Source: Henricia sp. BOLD:AAB3569 (taxonomy: Eukaryota > Echinodermata > Asteroidea > Spinulosida > Echinasteridae). Taken from it: a DNA stretch of 64,000 bases. Below the pieces are notes generated by a model. It saw only the letters and a program-made list of their open reading frames with translations, made no database searches and was not told where the DNA came from. The position numbers and the translations under genes are program-made. Shown here piece by piece: positions 35,792-53,162 of the stretch. The stretch's first letter is position 1; each line of letters opens with the position of its first letter. The stretch spans positions 372,001 to 436,000 of the forward strand of contig JBBELK010000835.1 of assembly GCA_037783545.1 (NCBI GenBank), read 5' to 3'.

Positions 35792-36898
35792 ACAACATTT
35801 TCATAAAAGAGATTGACTTGTATGCCTGCTGTTTATTTTTCTTTCAAAAAAAAACGTACTTTCCTAATAATTTATTTAAGAACGTTATATTATTCATTGG
35901 GAGTCAGTACAGGGTCTGCAATCGAAACATTTAGACCAAGGGCAATTTAAAAGGGTTTGCAGGATTTGCTGACAATGATTTGGACCACCCCTAATTAACC
36001 CTCAAATAATCTGTAAATTAAAATGTTCTTGGAGCCTTAAAGCTTCCGTGTGGTAAAGAATGGGGTGTTGGCGCAGAGACAGTTCTGGATGCTTGCACGT
36101 CCAACAATTCGGGGTGAATGGAAGGGTAGAAATGTGCCCTATTTGGCCCTGTGGTGGATGGATAATTTCTCGGACGTACGTAGATACACGTAGAAAGAAG
36201 GAATAGCGCCCTCAATGGTTCTGTTGGCACTAGATTGCTGGGGTGGCGCGGAAGATCAAGAATAACCATTCCTGCGTGCACAACTTCGATTGTTGGGGGA
36301 TTTTGGAATACTTTTCTGGAGTAATTAATGAACGGGCATTTTCTGTTCTTCGATGGACACTTGTCGAACTATAATAGTCGCCGCTCAATTGGGTTCATTG
36401 CCAGTTTTCAGTATGCATATTGCCAGCTACGGTAGCCTACCGCAGTGCAAGTTGCAAGTTTTTCTATAAGTGCAGTGCGTCTGATCAAGTAAAAGCCGAG
36501 TCATAATTCCTACAGTGACTCTTTAAAGTCCTGCTCTGTATTACATTTATCTTGTAAATGAACGTGATTTCCCACATCTTTTAGAAACACCACGGTACAT
36601 GTAGCAAATTGAATATGGGGGAGGACTGTTACGGAAAATGCCCCTTCGTTGACTTCGCAGCAATGTAATTAATCTCACCGAATATGCAATATGCACCGAA
36701 TTCCAAGTTCTGCCAAATTTAAACGTTTACTTCAACTCGTAATGATTACAGATAGTATACATGATTAGTAAACTGTTACAAATAGTTTTATCCCCCTGTG
36801 TGATTTGAAGATATGCATGATTAAAACCAACTTGAGCAAAAACCAGCTCTGTACTTCGTCTAACTTTTGAGAAAACAGTCAAAAAAAGGTTTGCAAGT

Positions 36899-37068
36899 CA
36901 TTTCGCCCCAGAACCACTTAGCCCTGAACCACGGCCTGTGCACGTAGTGGTTTTGGGGCGAGGTGGAATTTGGGCGGGGTAGTGTTTGGACGAAGTGATT
37001 TGGGGCGAAATGGCACTTGGGCGAAGTGGTTTGGGGGCGAAATGGCACTTGGGCGAAGTGGTTTGGGG
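36899..37068. repeat. Foldback minisatellite, unit 9
   Basis: As in unit 1. Confidence 0.75.
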
Positions 37069-37304
37069 AAAATTTAATTTACGTCTCGTGAGACGAACAA
37101 TAATGTTTTGCTCATTTTTCAGAAACTATAGCACTTCAGACAAAACCATCAGGGGAAGTTTTCTGCCGTCATCAGAAACGATCGTTGGAATTCGTGTGAA
37201 TAATATAAATGGATGTTGCGATATGTTTTTACACTTGGTGGTTTTTCCCCCGTTTGTTCCCTAATGGGCTTGCCTACAAGCCAACCACAATCCAGGAAAA
37301 CCCA

Positions 37305-37444
37305 CCAATGACTGACAATCCCGTTGTCCAATCATATGCATGCACACTCGCCACGCGTCGACTCGACGGGCTTGGCTAGGATTATAAATAGCGAAACAAA
37401 ATCTCGCAAAGAGTGACTTGCAGAAGAATTGAAACAAAATTATA
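37305..37444 (+). promoter_or_regulatory. H3 promoter and leader, unit 9
   Basis: Fully intact in front of a shortened gene: CCAAT at 37305-37309 and 37328-37332, TATAAATA at 37383-37390. Confidence 0.85.
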
Positions 37445-37717
37445 ATGGCTCGTACCAAGCAAACCGCTCGCAAATCTACCGGCGGAAAGGCCCCACGCAA
37501 GCAATTGGCCACAAAGGCCGCCCGCAAGAGCGCACATGACTTCAAGACCGAACTTCGCTTCCAGAGCTCCGCCGTCATGGCTCTTCAAGAAGCCAGCGAA
37601 GCCTACTTAGTCGGCCTCTTCGAAGACACCAACCTGTGCGCAATCCACGCCAAGCGTGTGACCATCATGCCAAAGGACATCCAGCTGGCTCGCCGCATTC
37701 GCGGTGAACGTGCCTGA
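37445..37717 (+). CDS. H3: Internally deleted histone H3 (in-frame, 90 codons), unit 9
   Basis: A 138-bp in-frame deletion joins Ser28 directly to residue 75 of H3, removing residues 29-74. The modifiable tail (Lys4, Lys9, Lys14, Lys18, Lys23, Lys27/Ser28) and alpha2-alpha3 (85-131, including Cys110, His113 and the C-terminal RRIRGERA) remain. Lys36, Lys56, the alphaN helix and most of alpha1 are lost, so a normal histone fold with H4 is unlikely. In this copy residue 76 is His instead of Gln (CAT for CAG), shared only with unit 10. Promoter, start, stop and stem-loop are intact, so a 90-codon protein could be made. It may be a passively spread pseudogene or a tail-bearing decoy; the sequence does not decide. 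Confidence 0.93.
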   Translation: MARTKQTARKSTGGKAPRKQLATKAARKSAHDFKTELRFQSSAVMALQEASEAYLVGLFEDTNLCAIHAKRVTIMPKDIQLARRIRGERA

Positions 37718-37743
37718 TCAGCAGAGACTTCAATCAACCACCT

Positions 37744-37759
37744 GGCTCTTTTCAGAGCC
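37744..37759 (+). terminator. Histone stem-loop, short H3 unit 9
   Basis: Canonical hairpin with downstream element, unchanged. Confidence 0.96.
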
Positions 37760-39185
37760 ACACAAAAACAAAAAAGAGATGACTTCTGTGCCAAGTGCTT
37801 GCTTTATAAAAACAAATAGATTTTCTGTAAATGTTTATATGTAATCAGAAAAAAATGGAAACAAACATTCCATGTCCTGCCGTCGTTTCTTTAGAATAAC
37901 TTCTCTTTTGTTATTTCCAATGTTTTCAGTGTCGGAATGATCTCAGCGACATTTCCTTCGATGCAATTCGCAAGTGGTCATTTTAAATCGTTTGCAAACT
38001 ATTTGTTTGTCGCACTTGGTAATATCCAACAAAGGCATCATTTTACACGGGATAAAACGCGGTGCCTAATATTATCGTTTTAATACCATTGCAGCTGTTA
38101 AAAACGCCTTTAGCTGGGATTTTGTTCCCGTCAAATCATAAAGTAAAGTTTGGGTTGAGGTTGGATTCACAATGAGCCTTTTCGCGCGTAAAGTTGATGC
38201 GCGCCGCTTTAAAAAAAAAACAAGAAGAAAAAGAAAGCGGTGTGGAGGGAGTTTGGAGTGAAACGACGCACTGAAAATTACAGAATCACACAAGCGTTTT
38301 CCACACATCGGAGTCGATTCTGTGGTTTTCAGTGTGACGTTTCACATAGTCTGGTACCCGGGCCAAAACATTCGGACTGATTTTAAGGTCCGCCAACCGC
38401 CAGTATATACATGTTAGTCCGCCATATTGAAACAGGAGGGATTTCTCCTTTTTCCGAAGGTTCCCGAAGTTACCCGAATGCACGTCCGGGCGTTATCGTT
38501 AATCGCCGGGTACGATTCGCCAGTGTTTCGCTGCGTGTTTATTTACGATGATGCAGACAAGGTCTGAATGTGATTTTTGATGCTATAATGGGCATATGTA
38601 ATATTTTAAGGTTAAAATATTGAATGTTTATTGGCCAAATATGGAATAACCCTTTTCAGATTGTTATACACCCGTGCCGCGCTATGTGCTTGACGTAATG
38701 CTTAGTGCTATTTCAAACACTATACGGTAGCCGGTCCTCATAATTTATTCAGTCCTTGTATTAAGTCTACGTTTTACACAAAATTCCCTTTTACGCGCGC
38801 GCGCGCGATATACCCTTAGGCCTATAATCACAATAAATAAATCACTTAAAACACAAACAAACAAACAAACAAACAAAATCGAGAAATAAATGAATAAATA
38901 ACAAATAAAGACATAAACCTTTCTCATAAAGACGTCACGTTTAACTCGTTCAATACCATGCACCAACTTTTTTTGTGCACTTTAGTGTGCATGTGGCGGA
39001 ATTCACCGTTCTTAGCTAAATAATATCACAGTTTATGTTACGAATTAATGGATTCTGTTTAACTATACATGCGTAGAATGGGCAGAAACGTGTACAACGC
39101 ACGGGCTAGCATTTTCCCCAGGGAGGATTGTGTTTCTCACGACCCTCAAGTTTGTTTGCTTTCAATTGTTCTTTTTCTCACTTAA

Positions 39186-39734
<549 letters not shown>

Positions 39735-39768
39735 TCACGCATCCAGCATGGCCCACAACAGTACAACC

Positions 39769-39784
39769 GGCTCTTTTCAGAGCC
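39769..39784 (+). terminator. Histone stem-loop, H4 unit 10
   Basis: Canonical hairpin plus AAAAGAGAT. Confidence 0.96.
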
Positions 39785-40891
39785 ACAACATTTTCATAAA
39801 AGAGATTGACTTGTATGCCTGCTGTTTATTTTTCTTTCAAAAAAAAACGTACTTTCCTAATAATTTATTTAAGAACGTTATATTATTCATTGGGAGTCAG
39901 TACAGGGTCTGCAATCGAAACATTTAGACCAAGGGCAATTTAAAAGGGTTTGCAGGATTTGCTGACAATGATTTGGACCACCCCTAATTAACCCTCAAAT
40001 AATCTGTAAATTAAAATGTTCTTGGAGCCTTAAAGCTTCCGTGTGGTAAAGAATGGGGTGTTGGCGCAGAGACAGTTCTGGATGCTTGCACGTCCAACAA
40101 TTCGGGGTGAATGGAAGGGTAGAAATGTGCCCTATTTGGCCCTGTGGTGGATGGATAATTTCTCGGACGTACGTAGATACACGTAGAAAGAAGGAATAGC
40201 GCCCTCAATGGTTCTGTTGGCACTAGATTGCTGGGGTGGCGCGGAAGATCAAGAATAACCATTCCTGCGTGCACAACTTCGATTGTTGGGGGATTTTGGA
40301 ATACTTTTCTGGAGTAATTAATGAACGGGCATTTTCTGTTCTTCGATGGACACTTGTCGAACTATAATAGTCGCCGCTCAATTGGGTTCATTGCCAGTTT
40401 TCAGTATGCATATTGCCAGCTACGGTAGCCTACCGCAGTGCAAGTTGCAAGTTTTTCTATAAGTGCAGTGCGTCTGATCAAGTAAAAGCCGAGTCATAAT
40501 TCCTACAGTGACTCTTTAAAGTCCTGCTCTGTATTACATTTATCTTGTAAATGAACGTGATTTCCCACATCTTTTAGAAACACCACGGTACATGTAGCAA
40601 ATTGAATATGGGGGAGGACTGTTACGGAAAATGCCCCTTCGTTGACTTCGCAGCAATGTAATTAATCTCACCGAATATGCAATATGCACCGAATTCCAAG
40701 TTCTGCCAAATTTAAACGTTTACTTCAACTCGTAATGATTACAGATAGTATACATGATTAGTAAACTGTTACAAATAGTTTTATCCCCCTGTGTGATTTG
40801 AAGATATGCATGATTAAAACCAACTTGAGCAAAAACCAGCTCTGTACTTCGTCTAACTTTTGAGAAAACAGTCAAAAAAAGGTTTGCAAGT

Positions 40892-41061
40892 CATTTCGCC
40901 CCAGAACCACTTAGCCCTGAACCACGGCCTGTGCACGTAGTGGTTTTGGGGCGAGGTGGAATTTGGGCGGGGTAGTGTTTGGACGAAGTGATTTGGGGCG
41001 AAATGGCACTTGGGCGAAGTGGTTTGGGGGCGAAATGGCACTTGGGCGAAGTGGTTTGGGG
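40892..41061. repeat. Foldback minisatellite, unit 10
   Basis: As in unit 1. Confidence 0.75.
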
Positions 41062-41297
41062 AAAATTTAATTTACGTCTCGTGAGACGAACAATAATGTT
41101 TTGCTCATTTTTCAGAAACTATAGCACTTCAGACAAAACCATCAGGGGAAGTTTTCTGCCGTCATCAGAAACGATCGTTGGAATTCGTGTGAATAATATA
41201 AATGGATGTTGCGATATGTTTTTACACTTGGTGGTTTTTCCCCCGTTTGTTCCCTAATGGGCTTGCCTACAAGCCAACCACAATCCAGGAAAACCCA

Positions 41298-41437
41298 CCA
41301 ATGACTGACAATCCCGTTGTCCAATCATATGCATGCACACTCGCCACGCGTCGACTCGACGGGCTTGGCTAGGATTATAAATAGCGAAACAAAATCTCGC
41401 AAAGAGTGACTTGCAGAAGAATTGAAACAAAATTATA
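41298..41437 (+). promoter_or_regulatory. H3 promoter and leader, unit 10
   Basis: CCAAT at 41298-41302 and 41321-41325, TATAAATA at 41376-41383. Confidence 0.85.
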
Positions 41438-41710
41438 ATGGCTCGTACCAAGCAAACCGCTCGCAAATCTACCGGCGGAAAGGCCCCACGCAAGCAATTG
41501 GCCACAAAGGCCGCCCGCAAGAGCGCACATGACTTCAAGACCGAACTTCGCTTCCAGAGCTCCGCCGTCATGGCTCTTCAAGAAGCCAGCGAAGCCTACT
41601 TAGTCGGCCTCTTCGAAGACACCAACCTGTGCGCAATCCACGCCAAGCGTGTGACCATCATGCCAAAGGACATCCAGCTGGCTCGCCGCATTCGCGGTGA
41701 ACGTGCCTGA
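41438..41710 (+). CDS. H3: Internally deleted histone H3 (in-frame, 90 codons), unit 10
   Basis: Same junction as unit 9 (Ser28 joined to residue 75) and the same His at residue 76, reading KSAHDFKTE across the join. No further change, so the short gene was copied after the Gln76His step. Confidence 0.93.
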   Translation: MARTKQTARKSTGGKAPRKQLATKAARKSAHDFKTELRFQSSAVMALQEASEAYLVGLFEDTNLCAIHAKRVTIMPKDIQLARRIRGERA

Positions 41711-41736
41711 TCAGCAGAGACTTCAATCAACCACCT

Positions 41737-41752
41737 GGCTCTTTTCAGAGCC
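41737..41752 (+). terminator. Histone stem-loop, short H3 unit 10
   Basis: Canonical hairpin with downstream element. Confidence 0.96.
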
Positions 41753-43102
41753 ACACAAAAACAAAAAAGAGATGACTTCTGTGCCAAGTGCTTGCTTTAT
41801 AAAAACAAATAGATTTTCTGTAAATGTTTATATGTAATCAGAAAAAAATGGAAACAAACATTCCATGTCCTGCCGTCGTTTCTTTAGAATAACTTCTCTT
41901 TTGTTATTTCCAATGTTTTCAGTGTCGGAATGATCTCAGCGACATTTCCTTCGATGCAATTCGCAAGTGGTCATTTTAAATCGTTTGCAAACTATTTGTT
42001 TGTCGCACTTGGTAATATCCAACAAAGGCATCATTTTACACGGGATAAAACGCGGTGCCTAATATTATCGTTTTAATACCATTGCAGCTGTTAAAAACGC
42101 CTTTAGCTGGGATTTTGTTCCCGTCAAATCATAAAGTAAAGTTTGGGTTGAGGTTGGATTCACAATGAGCCTTTTCGCGCGTAAAGTTGATGCGCGCCGC
42201 TTTAAAAAAAAAACAAGAAGAAAAAGAAAGCGGTGTGGAGGGAGTTTGGAGTGAAACGACGCACTGAAAATTACAGAATCACACAAGCGTTTTCCACACA
42301 TCGGAGTCGATTCTGTGGTTTTCAGTGTGACGTTTCACATAGTCTGGTACCCGGGCCAAAACATTCGGACTGATTTTAAGGTCCGCCAACCGCCAGTATA
42401 TACATGTTAGTCCGCCATATTGAAACAGGAGGGATTTCTCCTTTTTCCGAAGGTTCCCGAAGTTACCCGAATGCACGTCCGGGCGTTATCGTTAATCGCC
42501 GGGTACGATTCGCCAGTGTTTCGCTGCGTGTTTATTTACGATGATGCAGACAAGGTCTGAATGTGATTTTTGATGCTATAATGGGCATATGTAATATTTT
42601 AAGGTTAAAATATTGAATGTTTATTGGCCAAATATGGAATAACCCTTTTCAGATTGTTATACACCCGTGCCGCGCTATGTGCTTGACGTAATGCTTAGTG
42701 CTATTTCAAACACTATACGGTAGCCGGTCCTCATAATTTATTCAGTCCTTGTATTAAGTCTACGTTTTACACAAAATTCCCTTTTACGCGCGCGCGCGCG
42801 ATATACCCTTAGGCCTATAATCACAATAAATAAATCACTTAAAACACAAACAAACAAACAAACAAACAAAATCGAGAAATAAATGAATAAATAACAAATA
42901 AAGACATAAACCTTTCTCATAAAGACGTCACGTTTAACTCGTTCAATACCATGCACCAACTTTTTTTGTGCACTTTAGTGTGCATGTGGTGGAATTCACC
43001 GTTCTTAGCTAAATAATATCACAGTTTATGTTACGAATTAATGGATTTTGTTTAACTATACATGCGTAGAATGGGCAGAAACGTGTACAACGCACGGGCT
43101 AG

Positions 43103-43729
<627 letters not shown>

Positions 43730-43763
43730 TCACGCATCCAGCATGGCCCACAACAGTACAACC

Positions 43764-43779
43764 GGCTCTTTTCAGAGCC
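43764..43779 (+). terminator. Histone stem-loop, H4 unit 11
   Basis: Canonical hairpin plus AAAAGAGAT. Confidence 0.96.
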
Positions 43780-44604
43780 ACAACATTTTCATAAAAGAGA
43801 TTGACTTGTATGCCTGCTGTTTATTTTTCTTTCAAAAAAAAACGTACTTTCCTAATAATTTATTTAAGAACGTTATATTATTCATTGGGAGTCAGTACAG
43901 GGTCTGCAATCGAAACATTTAGACCAAGGGCAATTTAAAAGGGTTTGCAGGATTTGCTGACAATGATTTGGACCACCCCTAATTAACCCTAAAATAATCT
44001 GTAAATTAAAATGTTCTTGGAGCCTTAAAGCTTCCGTGTGGTAAAGAATGGGGTGTTGGCGCAGAGACAGTTCTGGATGCTTGCACGTCCAACAATTCGG
44101 GGTGAATGGAAGGGTAGAAACGTGCCCTATTTGGCCCTGTGGTGGATGGATAATTTCTCGGACGTACGTAGATACACGTAGAAAGAAGGAATAGCGCCCT
44201 CAATGGTTCTGTTGGCACTAGATTGCTGGGGTGGCGCGGAAGATCAAGAATAACCATTCCTGCGTGCACAACTTCGATTGTTGGGGGATTTTGGAATACT
44301 TTTCTGGAGTAATTAATGAACGGGCATTTTCTGTTCTTCGATGGACACTTGTCGAACTATAATAGTCGCCGCTCAATTGGGTTCATTGCCAGTTTTCAGT
44401 ATGCATATTGCCAGCTACGGTAGCCTACCGCAGTGCAAGTTGCAAGTTTTTCTATAAGTGCAGTGCGTCTGATCAAGTAAAAGCCGAGTCATAATTCCTA
44501 CAGTGACTCTTTAAAGTCCTGCTCTGTATTACATTTATCTTGTAAATGAACGTGATTTCCCACATCTTTTAGAAACACCACGGTACATGTAGCAAATTGA
44601 ATAT

Positions 44605-44622
44605 GGGGGGGGGGGGGGGGGG
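44605..44622. repeat. Expanded poly-G tract, unit 11
   Basis: Eighteen consecutive G where units 1-8 have seven; 11 in unit 12 (48746-48756), 14 in unit 14 (56876-56889), 8 in unit 15 (61013-61020). In units 9, 10 and 13 the tract is interrupted by A or T. A hypervariable mononucleotide microsatellite. Confidence 0.9.
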
Positions 44623-44896
44623 ACTGTTACGGAAAATGCCCCTTCGTTGACTTCGCAGCAATGTAATTAATCTCACCGAATATGCAATATGCACCGAATT
44701 CCAAGTTCTGCCAAATTTAAACGTTTACTTCAACTCGTAATGATTACAGATAGTATACATGATTAGTAAACTGTTACAAATAGTTTTATCCCCCTGTGTG
44801 ATTTGAAGATATGCATGATTAAAACCAACTTGAGCAAAAACCAGCTCTGTACTTCGTCTAACTTTTGAGAAAACAGTCAAAAAAAGGTTTGCAAGT

Positions 44897-45066
44897 CATT
44901 TCGCCCCAGAACCACTTAGCCCTGAACCACGGCCTGTGCACGTAGTGGTTTTGGGGCGAGGTGGAATTTGGGCGGGGTAGTGTTTGGACGAAGTGATTTG
45001 GGGCGAAATGGCACTTGGGCGAAGTGGTTTGGGGGCGAAATGGCACTTGGGCGAAGTGGTTTGGGG
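44897..45066. repeat. Foldback minisatellite, unit 11
   Basis: As in unit 1. Confidence 0.75.
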
Positions 45067-45302
45067 AAAATTTAATTTACGTCTCGTGAGACGAACAATA
45101 ATGTTTTGCTCATTTTTCAGAAACTATAGCACTTCAGACAAAACCATCAGGGGAAGTTTTCTGCCGTCATCAGAAACGATCGTTGGAATTCGTGTGAATA
45201 ATATAAATGGATGTTGCGATATGTTTTTACACTTGGTGGTTTTTCCCCCGTTTGTTCCCTAATGGGCTTGCCTACAAGCCAACCACAATCCAGGAAAACC
45301 CA

Positions 45303-45853
<551 letters not shown>

Positions 45854-45879
45854 TCAGCAGAGACTTCAATCAACCACCT

Positions 45880-45895
45880 GGCTCTTTTCAGAGCC
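45880..45895 (+). terminator. Histone stem-loop, H3 unit 11
   Basis: Canonical hairpin with downstream element. Confidence 0.96.
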
Positions 45896-47321
45896 ACACA
45901 AAAACAAAAAAGAGATGACTTCTGTGCCAAGTGCTTGCTTTATAAAAACAAATAGATTTTCTGTAAATGTTTATATGTAATCAGAAAAAAATGGAAACAA
46001 ACATTCCATGTCCTGCCGTCGTTTCTTTAGAATAACTTCTCTTTTGTTATTTCCAATGTTTTCAGTGTCGGAATGATCTCAGAGACATTTCCTTCGATGC
46101 ACTTCGCAAGTGGTCATTTTAAATCGTTTGCAAACTATTTGTTTGTCGCACTTGGTAATATCCAACAAAGGCATCATTTTACACGGGATAAAACGCGGTG
46201 CCTAATATTATCGTTTTAATACCATTGCAGCTGTTAAAAACGCCTTTAGCTGGGATTTTGTTCCCGTCAAATCATAAAGTAAAGTTTGGGTTGAGGTTGG
46301 ATTCACAATGAGCCTTTTCGCGCGTAAAGTTGATGCGCGCCGCTTTAAAAAAAAAACAAGAAGAAAAAGAAAGCGGTGTGGAGGGAGTTTGGAGTGAAAC
46401 GACGCACTGAAAATTACAGAATCACACAAGCGTTTTCCACACATCGGAGTCGATTCTGTGGTTTTCAGTGTGACGTTTCACATAGTCTGGTACCCGGGCC
46501 AAAACATTCGGACTGATTTTAAGGTCCGCCAACCGCCAGTATATACATGTTAGTCCGCCATATTGAAACAGGAGGGATTTCTCCTTTTTCCGAAGGTTCC
46601 CGAAGTTACCCGAATGCACGTCCGGGCGTTATCGTTAATCGCCGGGTACGATTCGCCAGTGTTTCGCTGCGTGTTTATTTACGATGATGCAGACAAGGTC
46701 TGAATGTGATTTTTGATGCTATAATGGGCATATGTAATATTTTAAGGTTAAAATATTGAATGTTTATTGGCCAAATATGGAATAACCCTTTTCAGATTGT
46801 TATACACCCGTGCCGCGCTATGTGCTTGACGTAATGCTTAGTGCTATTTCAAACACTATACGGTAGCCGGTCCTCATAATTTATTCAGTCCTTGTATTAA
46901 GTCTACGTTTTACACAAAATTCCCTTTTACGCGCGCGCGCGCGATATACCCTTAGGCCTATAATCACAATAAATAAATCACTTAAAACACAAACAAACAA
47001 ACAAACAAACAAAATCGAGAAATAAATGAATAAATAACAAATAAAGACATAAACCTTTCTCATAAAGACGTCACGTTTAACTCGTTCAATACCATGCACC
47101 AACTTTTTTTGTGCACTTTAGTGTGCATGTGGCGGAATTCACCGTTCTTAGATAAATAATATCACAGTTTATGTTACGAATTAATGGATTTTGTTTAACT
47201 ATACATGCGTAGAATGGGCAGAAACGTGTACAACGCACGGGCTAGCATTTTCCCCAGGGAGGATTGTGTTTCTCACGACCCTCAAGTTTGTTTGCTTTCA
47301 ATTGTTCTTTTTCTCACTTAA

Positions 47322-47870
<549 letters not shown>

Positions 47871-47904
47871 TCACGCATCCAGCATGGCCCACAACAGTAC
47901 AACC

Positions 47905-47920
47905 GGCTCTTTTCAGAGCC
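47905..47920 (+). terminator. Histone stem-loop, H4 unit 12
   Basis: Canonical hairpin plus AAAAGAGAT. Confidence 0.96.
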
Positions 47921-49030
47921 ACAACATTTTCATAAAAGAGATTGACTTGTATGCCTGCTGTTTATTTTTCTTTCAAAAAAAAACGTACTTTCCTAATAAT
48001 TTATTTAAGAACGTTATATTATTCATTGGGAGTCAGTACAGGGTCTGCAATCGAAACATTTAGACCAAGGGCAATTTAAAAGGGTTTGCAGGATTTGCTG
48101 ACAATGATTTGGACCACCCCTAATTAACCCTCAAATAATCTGTAAATTAAAATGTTCTTGGAGCCTTAAAGCTTCCGTGTGGTAAAGAATGGGGTGTTGG
48201 CGCAGAGACAGTTCTGGATGCTTGCACGTCCAACAATTCGGGGTGAATGGAAGGGTAGAAATGTGCCCTATTTGGCCCTGTGGTGGATGGATAATTTCTC
48301 GGACGTACGTAGATACACGTAGAAAGAAGGAATAGCGCCCTCAATGGTTCTGTTGGCACTAGATTGCTGGGGTGGCGCGGAAGATCAAGAATAACCATTC
48401 CTGCGTGCACAACTTCGATTGTTGGGGGATTTTGGAATACTTTTCTGGAGTAATTAATGAACGGGCATTTTCTGTTCTTCGATGGACACTTGTCGAACTA
48501 TAATAGTCGCCGCTCAATTGGGTTCATTGCCAGTTTTCAGTATGCATATTGCCAGCTACGGTAGCCTACCGCAGTGCAAGTTGCAAGATTTTCTATAAGT
48601 GCAGTGCGTCTGATCAAGTAAAAGCCGAGTCATAATTCCTACAGTGACTCTTTAAAGTCCTGCTCTGTATTACATTTATCTTGTAAATGAACGTGATTTC
48701 CCACATCTTTTAGAAACACCACGGTACATGTAGCAAATTGAATATGGGGGGGGGGGACTGTTACGGAAAATGCCCCTTCGTTGACTTCGCAGCAATGTAA
48801 TTAATCTCACCGAATATGCAATATGCACCGAATTCCAAGTTCTGCCAAATTTAAACGTTTACTTCAACTCGTAATGATTACAGATAGTATACATGATTAG
48901 TAAACTGTTACAAATAGTTTTATCCCCCTGTGTGATTTGAAGATATGCATGATTAAAACCAACTTGAGCAAAAACCAGCTCTGTACTTCGTCTAACTTTT
49001 GAGAAAACAGTCAAAAAAAGGTTTGCAAGT

Positions 49031-49200
49031 CATTTCGCCCCAGAACCACTTAGCCCTGAACCACGGCCTGTGCACGTAGTGGTTTTGGGGCGAGGTGGAA
49101 TTTGGGCGGGGTAGTGTTTGGACGAAGTGATTTGGGGCGAAATGGCACTTGGGCGAAGTGGTTTGGGGGCGAAATGGCACTTGGGCGAAGTGGTTTGGGG
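49031..49200. repeat. Foldback minisatellite, unit 12
   Basis: As in unit 1. Confidence 0.75.
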
Positions 49201-49436
49201 AAAATTTAATTTACGTCTCGTGAGACGAACAATAATGTTTTGCTCATTTTTCAGAAACTATAGCACTTCAGACAAAACCATCAGGGGAAGTTTTCTGCCG
49301 TCATCAGAAACGATCGTTGGAATTCGTGTGAATAATATAAATGGATGTTGCGATATGTTTTTACACTTGGTGGTTTTTCCCCCGTTTGTTCCCTAATGGG
49401 CTTGCCTACAAGCCAACCACAATCCAGGAAAACCCA

Positions 49437-49987
<551 letters not shown>

Positions 49988-50013
49988 TCAGCAGAGACTT
50001 CAATCAACCACCT

Positions 50014-50029
50014 GGCTCTTTTCAGAGCC
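50014..50029 (+). terminator. Histone stem-loop, H3 unit 12
   Basis: Canonical hairpin with downstream element. Confidence 0.96.
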
Positions 50030-51455
50030 ACACAAAAACAAAAAAGAGATGACTTCTGTGCCAAGTGCTTGCTTTATAAAAACAAATAGATTTTCTGTAA
50101 ATGTTTATATGTAATCAGAAAAAAATGGAAACAAACATTCCATGTCCTGCCGTCGTTTCTTTAGAATAACTTCTCTTTTGTTATTTCCAATGTTTTCAGT
50201 GTCGGAATGATCTCAGCGACATTTCCTTCGATGCAATTCGCAAGTGGTCATTTTAAATCGTTTGCAAACTATTTGTTTGTCGCACTTGGTAATATCCAAC
50301 AAAGGCATCATTTTACACGGGATAAAACGCGGTGCCTAATATTATCGTTTTAATACCATTGCAGCTGTTAAAAACGCCTTTAGCTGGGATTTTGTTCCCG
50401 TCAAATCATAAAGTAAAGTTTGGGTTGAGGTTGGATTCACAATGAGCCTTTTCGCGCGTAAAGTTGATGCGCGCCGCTTTAAAAAAAAAACAAGAAGAAA
50501 AAGAAAGCGGTGTGGAGGGAGTTTGGAGTGAAACGACGCACTGAAAATTACAGAATCACACAAGCGTTTTCCACACATCGGAGTCGATTCTGTGGTTTTC
50601 AGTGTGACGTTTCACATAGTCTGGTACCCGGGCCAAAACATTCGGACTGATTTTAAGGTCCGCCAACCGCCAGTATATACATGTTAGTCCGCCATATTGA
50701 AACAGGAGGGATTTCTCCTTTTTCCGAAGGTTCCCGAAGTTACCCGAATGCACGTCCGGGCGTTATCGTTAATCGCCGGGTACGATTCGCCAGTGTTTCG
50801 CTGCGTGTTTATTTACGATGATGCAGACAAGGTCTGAATGTGATTTTTGATGCTATAATGGGCATATGTAATATTTTAAGGTTAAAATATTGAATGTTTA
50901 TTGGCCAAATATGGAATAACCCTTTTCAGATTGTTATACACCCGTGCCGCGCTATGTGCTTGACGTAATGCTTAGTGCTATTTCAAACACTATACGGTAG
51001 CCGGTCCTCATAATTTATTCAGTCCTTGTATTAAGTCTACGTTTTACACAAAATTCCCTTTTACGCGCGCGCGCGCGATATACCCTTAGGCCTATAATCA
51101 CAATAAATAAATCACTTAAAACACAAACAAACAAACAAACAAACAAAATCGAGAAATAAATGAATAAATAACAAATAAAGACATAAACCTTTCTCATAAA
51201 GACGTCACGTTTAACTCGTTCAATACCATGCACCAACTTTTTTGGTGCACTTTAGTGTGCATGTGGCGGAATTCACCGTTCTTAGCTAAATAATATCACA
51301 GTTTATGTTACGAATTAATGGATTTTGTTTAACTATACATGCGTAGAATGGGCAGAAACGTGTACAACGCACGGGCTAGCATTTTCCCCAGGGAGGATTG
51401 TGTTTCTCACGACCCCCAAGTTTGTTTGCTTTCAATTGTTCTTTTTCTCACTTAA

Positions 51456-52004
<549 letters not shown>

Positions 52005-52038
52005 TCACGCATCCAGCATGGCCCACAACAGTACAACC

Positions 52039-52054
52039 GGCTCTTTTCAGAGCC
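52039..52054 (+). terminator. Histone stem-loop, H4 unit 13
   Basis: Canonical hairpin plus AAAAGAGAT. Confidence 0.96.
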
Positions 52055-53162
52055 ACAACATTTTCATAAAAGAGATTGACTTGTATGCCTGCTGTTTATT
52101 TTTCTTTCAAAAAAAACCGTACTTTCCTAATAATTTATTTAAGAACGTTATATTATTCATTGGGAGTCAGTACAGGGTCTGCAATCGAAACATTTAGACC
52201 AAGGGCAATTTAAAAGGGTTTGCAGGATTTGCTGACAATGATTTGGACCACCCCTAATTAACCCTCAAATAATCTGTAAATTAAAATGTTCTTGGAGCCT
52301 TAAAGCTTCCGTGTGGTAAAGAATGGGGTGTTGGCGCAGAGACAGTTCTGGATGCTTGCACGTCCAACAATTCGGGGTGAATGGAAGGGTAGAAATGTGC
52401 CCTATTTGGCCCTGTGGTGGATGGATAATTTCTCGGACGTACGTAGATACACGTAGAAAGAAGGAATAGCGCCCTCAATGGTTCTGTTGGCACTAGATTG
52501 CTGGGGTGGCGCGGAAGATCAAGAATAACCATTCCTGCGTGCACAACTTCGATTGTTGGGGGATTTTGGAATACTTTTCTGGAGTAATTAATGAACGGGC
52601 ATTTTCTGTTCTTCGATGGACACTTGTCGAACTATAATAGTCGCCGCTCAATTGGGTTCATTGCCAGTTTTCAGTATGCATATTGCCAGCTACGGTAGCC
52701 TACCGCAGTGCAAGTTGCAAGTTTTTCTATAAGTGCAGTGCGTCTGATCAAGTAAAAGCCGAGTCATAATTCCTACAGTGACTCTTTAAAGTCCTGCTCT
52801 GTATTACATTTATCTTGTAAATGAACGTGATTTCCCACATCTTTTAGAAACACCACGGTACATGTAGCAAATTGAATATGGGGGGTGGACTGTTACGGAA
52901 AATGCCCCTTCGTTGACTTCGCAGCAATGTAATTAATCTCACCGAATATGCAATATGCACCGAATTCCAAGTTCTGCCAAATTTAAACGTTTACTTCAAC
53001 TCGTAATGATTACAGATAGTATACATGATTAGTAAACTGTTACAAATAGTTTTATCCCCCTGTGTGATTTGAAGATATGCATGATTAAAACCAACTTGAG
53101 CAAAAACCAGCTCTGTACTTCGTCTAACTTTTGAGAAAACAGTCAAAAAAAGGTTTGCAAGT